Source of the DNA: Tritrichomonas musculus
Lineage: Eukaryota > Parabasalia > Tritrichomonadida > Tritrichomonadidae
Direction: 5' to 3'
Assembly (NCBI GenBank): GCA_039105265.1
Contig: JAPFFF010000049.1
Span: forward strand, 761,001-825,000
DNA: 64,000 nt
This document shows positions 59,301 through 64,000 of this stretch, in pieces. The translations under genes were made by a program, and so were the position numbers. Position 1 is the first letter of the stretch, and each line of letters opens with the position of its first letter. The notes beneath the pieces were generated by a model that saw nothing but the letters and a program-made list of their open reading frames with translations, was not told the DNA's origin and ran no database searches.

Positions 59301-62300
59301 TATAATTAATTGACGATGCCGCCCTCAACCATCCTGGCCTGGCTGAAGGCGGCATCTGTCGATATAATTAATTGACGATGCCGCCCTCAACCATCCTGGC
59401 CTGGCTGAAGGCGGCATCTGTCGATATAATTGATTGACGATGCCGCCCTCAACCATCCTGGCCTGGCTGAAGGCGGCATCTGTCGATATAATTGATTGAC
59501 GATGCCGCCCTCAACCATCCTGGCCTGGCTGAAGGCGGCATCTGTCGATATAATTGATTGACGATGCCGCCCTCAACCATCCTGGCCTGGCTGAAGGCGG
59601 CATCTGTCGATATAATTGATTGACGATGCCGCCCTCAACCATCCTGGCCTGGCTGAAGGCGGCATCTATCGATATAATTGATTGACGATGCCGCCCTCAA
59701 CCATCCTGGCCTGGCTGAAGGCGGCATCTGTCGATATAATTGATTGACGATGCCGCCCTCAACCATCCTGGCCTGGCTGAAGGCGGCATCTGTCGATATA
59801 ATTAATTGACGATGCCGCCCTCAACCATCCTGGCCTGGCTGAAGGCGGCATCTGTCGATATAATTGATTGACGATGCCGCCCTCAACCATCCTGGCCTGG
59901 CTGAAGGCGGCATCTATCGATATAATTGATTGACGATGCCGCCCTCAACCATCCTGGCCTGGCTGAAGGCGGCATCTGTCGATATAATTAATTGATGATG
60001 CCGCCCTCAACCATCCTGGCCTGGCTGAAGGCGGCATCTGTCGATATAATTAATTGACGATGCCGCCCTCAACCATCCTGGCCTGGCTGAAGGCGGCATC
60101 TGTCGATATAATTAATTGATGATACCGCCCTCAACCATCCTGGCCTGGCTGAAGGCGGCATCTGTCGATATAATTGATTGACGATGCCGCCCTCAACCAT
60201 CCTGGCCTGGCTGAAGGCGGCATCTGTCGATATAATTGATTGACGATGCCGCCCTCAACCATCCTGGCCTGGCTGAAGGCGGCATCTGTCGATATAATTG
60301 ATTGACGATGCCGCCCTCAACCATCCTGGCCTGGCTGAAGGCGGCATCTGTCGATATAATTAATTGATGATACCGCCCTCAACCATCCTGGCCTGGCTGA
60401 AGGCGGCATCTGTCGATATAATTAATTGATGATGCCGCCCTCAACCATCCTGGCCTGGCTGAAGGCGGCATCTGTCGATATAATTGATTGACGATGCCGC
60501 CCTCAACCATCCTGGCCTGGCTGAAGGCGGCATCTGTCGATATAATTAATTGACGATGCCGCCCTCAACCATCCTGGCCTGGCTGAAGGCGGCATCTGTC
60601 GATATAATTAATTGATGATACCGCCCTCAACCATCCTGGCCTGGCTGAAGGCGGCATCTGTCGATATAATTGATTGACGATGCCGCCCTCAACCATCCTG
60701 GCCTGGCTGAAGGCGGCATCTGTCGATATAATTGATTGATGATGCCGCCCTCAACCATCCTGGCCTGGCTGAAGGCGGCATCTGTCGATATAATTGATTG
60801 ACGATGCCGCCCTCAACCATCCTGGCCTGGCTGAAGGCGGCATCTGTCGATATAATTGATTGATGATGCCGCCCTCAACCATCCTGGCCTGGCTGAAGGC
60901 GGCATCTGTCGATATAATTAATTGATGATGCCGCCCTCAACCATCCTGGCCTGGCTGAAGGCGGCATCTGTCGATATAATTAATTGATGATGCCGCCCTC
61001 AACCATCCTGGCCTGGCTGAAGGCGGCATCTGTCGATATAATTGATTGATGATGCCGCCCTCAACCATCCTGGCCTGGCTGAAGGCGGCATCTGTCGATA
61101 TAATTGATTGATGATGCCGCCCTCAACCATCCTGGCCTGGCTGAAGGCGGCATCTGTCGATATAATTGATTGATGATGCCGCCCTCAACCATCCTGGCCT
61201 GGCTGAAGGCGGCATCTGTCGATATAATTGATTGATGATGCCGCCCTCAACCATCCTGGCCTGGCTGAAGGCGGCATCTGTCGATATAATTGATTGATGA
61301 TGCCGCCCTCAACCATCCTGGCCTGGCTGAAGGCGGCATCTGTCGATATAATTGATTGATGATGCCGCCCTCAACCATCCTGGCCTGGCTGAAGGCGGCA
61401 TCTGTCGATATAATTGATTGATGATGCCGCCCTCAACCATCCTGGCCTGGCTGAAGGCGGCATCTGTCGATATAATTGATTGATGATGCCGCCCTCAACC
61501 ATCCTGGCCTGGCTGAAGGCGGCATCTGTCGATATAATTGATTGATGATGCCGCCCTCAACCATCCTGGCCTGGCTGAAGGCGGCATCTGTCGATATAAT
61601 TGATTGACGATGCCGCCCTCAACCATCCTGGCCTGGCTGAAGGCGGCATCTGTCGATATAATTGATTGATGATGCCGCCCTCAACCATCCTGGCCTGGCT
61701 GAAGGCGGCATCTGTCGATATAATTGATTGATGATGCCGCCCTCAACCATCCTGGCCTGGCTGAAGGCGGCATCTGTCGATATAATTGATTGATGATGCC
61801 GCCCTCAACCATCCTGGCCTGGCTGAAGGCGGCATCTGTCGATATAATTGATTGATGATGCCGCCCTCAACCATCCTGGCCTGGCTGAAGGCGGCATCTG
61901 TCGATATAATTGATTGATGATGCCGCCCTCAACCATCCTGGCCTGGCTGAAGGCGGCATCTGTCGATATAATTGATTGATGATGCCGCCCTCAACCATCC
62001 TGGCCTGGCTGAAGGCGGCATCTGTCGATATAATTGATTGATGATGCCGCCCTCAACCATCCTGGCCTGGCTGAAGGCGGCATCTGTCGATATAATTGAT
62101 TGACGATGCCGCCCTCAACCATCCTGGCCTGGCTGAAGGCGGCATCTGTCGATATAATTGATTGATGATGCCGCCCTCAACCATCCTGGCCTGGCTGAAG
62201 GCGGCATCTGTCGATATAATTGATTGATGATGCCGCCCTCAACCATCCTGGCCTGGCTGAAGGCGGCATCTGTCGATATAATTGATTGATGATGCCGCCC

Positions 62301-64000
62301 TCAACCATCCTGGCCTGGCTGAAGGCGGCATCTGTCGATATAATTGATTGATGATGCCGCCCTCAACCATCCTGGCCTGGCTGAAGGCGGCATCTGTCGA
62401 TATAATTGATTGATGATGCCGCCCTCAACCATCCTGGCCTGGCTGAAGGCGGCATCTGTCGATATAATTGATTGATGATGCCGCCCTCAACCATCCTGGC
62501 CTGGCTGAAGGCGGCATCTGTCGATATAATTGATTGATGATGCCGCCCTCAACCATCCTGGCCTGGCTGAAGGCGGCATCTGTCGATATAATTGATTGAT
62601 GATGCCGCCCTCAACCATCCTGGCCTGGCTGAAGGCGGCATCTGTCGATATAATTGATTGATGATGCCGCCCTCAACCATCCTGGCCTGGCTGAAGGCGG
62701 CATCTGTCGATATAATTGATTGATGATGCCGCCCTCAACCATCCTGGCCTGGCTGAAGGCGGCATCTGTCGATATAATTGATTGATGATGCCGCCCTCAA
62801 CCATCCTGGCCTGGCTGAAGGCGGCATCTGTCGATATAATTGATTGATGATGCCGCCCTCAACCATCCTGGCCTGGCTGAAGGCGGCATCTGTCGATATA
62901 ATTAATTGACGATGCCGCCCTCAACCATCCTGGCCTGGCTGAAGGCGGCATCTGTCGATATAATTAATTGATGATGCCGCCCTCAACCATCCTGGCCTGG
63001 CTGAAGGCGGCATCTGTCGATATAATTGATTGATGATGCCGCCCTCAACCATCCTGGCCTGGCTGAAGGCGGCATCTGTCGATATAATTGATTGATGATG
63101 CCGCCCTCAACCATCCTGGCCTGGCTGAAGGCGGCATCTGTCGATATAATTGATTGATGATGCCGCCCTCAACCATCCTGGCCTGGCTGAAGGCGGCATC
63201 TGTCGATATAATTGATTGATGATGCCGCCCTCAACCATCCTGGCCTGGCTGAAGGCGGCATCTGTCGATATAATTGATTGATGATGCCGCCCTCAACCAT
63301 CCTGGCCTGGCTGAAGGCGGCATCTGTCGATATAATTGATTGATGATGCCGCCCTCAACCATCCTGGCCTGGCTGAAGGCGGCATCTGTCGATATAATTG
63401 ATTGATGATGCCGCCCTCAACCATCCTGGCCTGGCTGAAGGCGGCATCTGTCGATATAATTGATTGACGATGCCGCCCTCAACCATCCTGGCCTGGCTGA
63501 AGGCGGCATCTGTCGATATAATTGATTGATGATGCCGCCCTCAACCATCCTGGCCTGGCTGAAGGCGGCATCTGTCGATATAATTGATTGATGATGCCGC
63601 CCTCAACCATCCTGGCCTGGCTGAAGGCGGCATCTGTCGATATAATTGATTGATGATGCCGCCCTCAACCATCCTGGCCTGGCTGAAGGCGGCATCTGTC
63701 GATATAATTGATTGATGATGCCGCCCTCAACCATCCTGGCCTGGCTGAAGGCGGCATCTGTCGATATAATTGATTGATGATGCCGCCCTCAACCATCCTG
63801 GCCTGGCTGAAGGCGGCATCTGTCGATATAATTGATTGATGATGCCGCCCTCAACCATCCTGGCCTGGCTGAAGGCGGCATCTGTCGATATAATTGATTG
63901 ATGATGCCGCCCTCAACCATCCTGGCCTGGCTGAAGGCGGCATCTGTCGATATAATTGATTGATGATGCCGCCCTCAACCATCCTGGCCTGGCTGAAGGC
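53377..64000. repeat. Satellite: ~171 copies of a 62-bp unit
   Basis: The unit starts CCATCCTGGCCTGGCTGAAG, continues GCGGCATCTGTCGATATAAT and TGATTGATGATGCCGCCCTC, ends AA; length 62, about 53% GC against a ~25-30% GC neighbourhood. GGCGGCATC and GATGCCGCC in the unit are perfect 9-bp inverted arms around a 20-base AT-rich loop (GAAGGCGGCATC / GATGCCGCCCTC pair with one mismatch). Copies are nearly identical; variants are mostly G to A in 'attgattga' and T to C in 'gatgatg'. The array is not interrupted and continues past the window. A structural role (centromeric, subtelomeric) is possible but not shown. Confidence 0.97.

Noticed and set aside
53377-64000. CRISPR-like array
   Set aside because: Units are contiguous 62-bp copies with no unique spacers; it is a satellite.
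1-64000. rRNA or tRNA genes
   Set aside because: No conserved segment recognised by eye; none is claimed.

Overview
The window looks like nuclear DNA of a parabasalid protist (Trichomonas/Tritrichomonas type). It is very AT-rich, intron signals are not evident, spacers are very short, and most of the first 50 kb consists of Polinton/Maverick elements, which are abundant in that group. The species cannot be fixed from sequence alone. No rRNA or tRNA gene was recognised.

Layout. 1-2.9 kb: the 3' end of a Ser/Lys-rich gene, a small unknown gene and decayed coiled-coil DNA. 2.92-4.73 kb: an inverted, near-identical 1.8 kb fragment of the element found at 30-48 kb. 4.73-7.13 kb and 24.44-26.42 kb: the two sides of the DNA polymerase gene of an outer Polinton (here 'B'). 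A second Polinton ('A', 7127-24439, about 17.3 kb) has inserted into that gene. A has ~312 bp terminal inverted repeats and a GTGTT target duplication. It carries a double-jelly-roll type major capsid gene, packaging ATPase, integrase, a very large protein-primed type polymerase B and about ten small genes. It looks recent and nearly whole, with a handful of breaks.

26.4-28.6 kb: a small cluster with a Rep-like HUH nuclease domain and a NUMOD4-HNH nuclease. About 29.7-48.5 kb: a third, different Polinton lineage ('C') with adenain-like protease, integrase with chromo-like tail, ATPase, major capsid, probable penton, SF3 helicase and a compact polymerase B. Its ends were not found. 48.5-50.4 kb: remnant of an A-like element (ATPase, small membrane protein, a conserved Cys-motif protein) studded with GC-rich palindromes. 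50.5-53.1 kb: an apparently complete DNA transposon with TTAA duplications and a DDE transposase (Kolobok-like). 53.38-64.0 kb: a satellite of about 171 copies of a 62 bp unit, running off the end of the window.

How the genes fit. A and C both have the morphogenesis set (capsid, ATPase, small amphipathic basic protein) plus replication (polymerase B) and integration (integrase) genes, i.e. the standard self-synthesising transposon kit. They differ in replication accessories: A's polymerase has an HNH-like zinc module and a C-terminal primase-like (AEP) domain, while C has a separate SF3 helicase and a short polymerase. Each lineage has its own recurring sequence just upstream of its start codons. 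The most notable items are the polymerase/primase fusion, the Cys-motif family shared by three elements, the bZIP-like gene next to a palindrome array, the GC-rich palindromic islands, and the 744 bp higher-order periodicity in the satellite.
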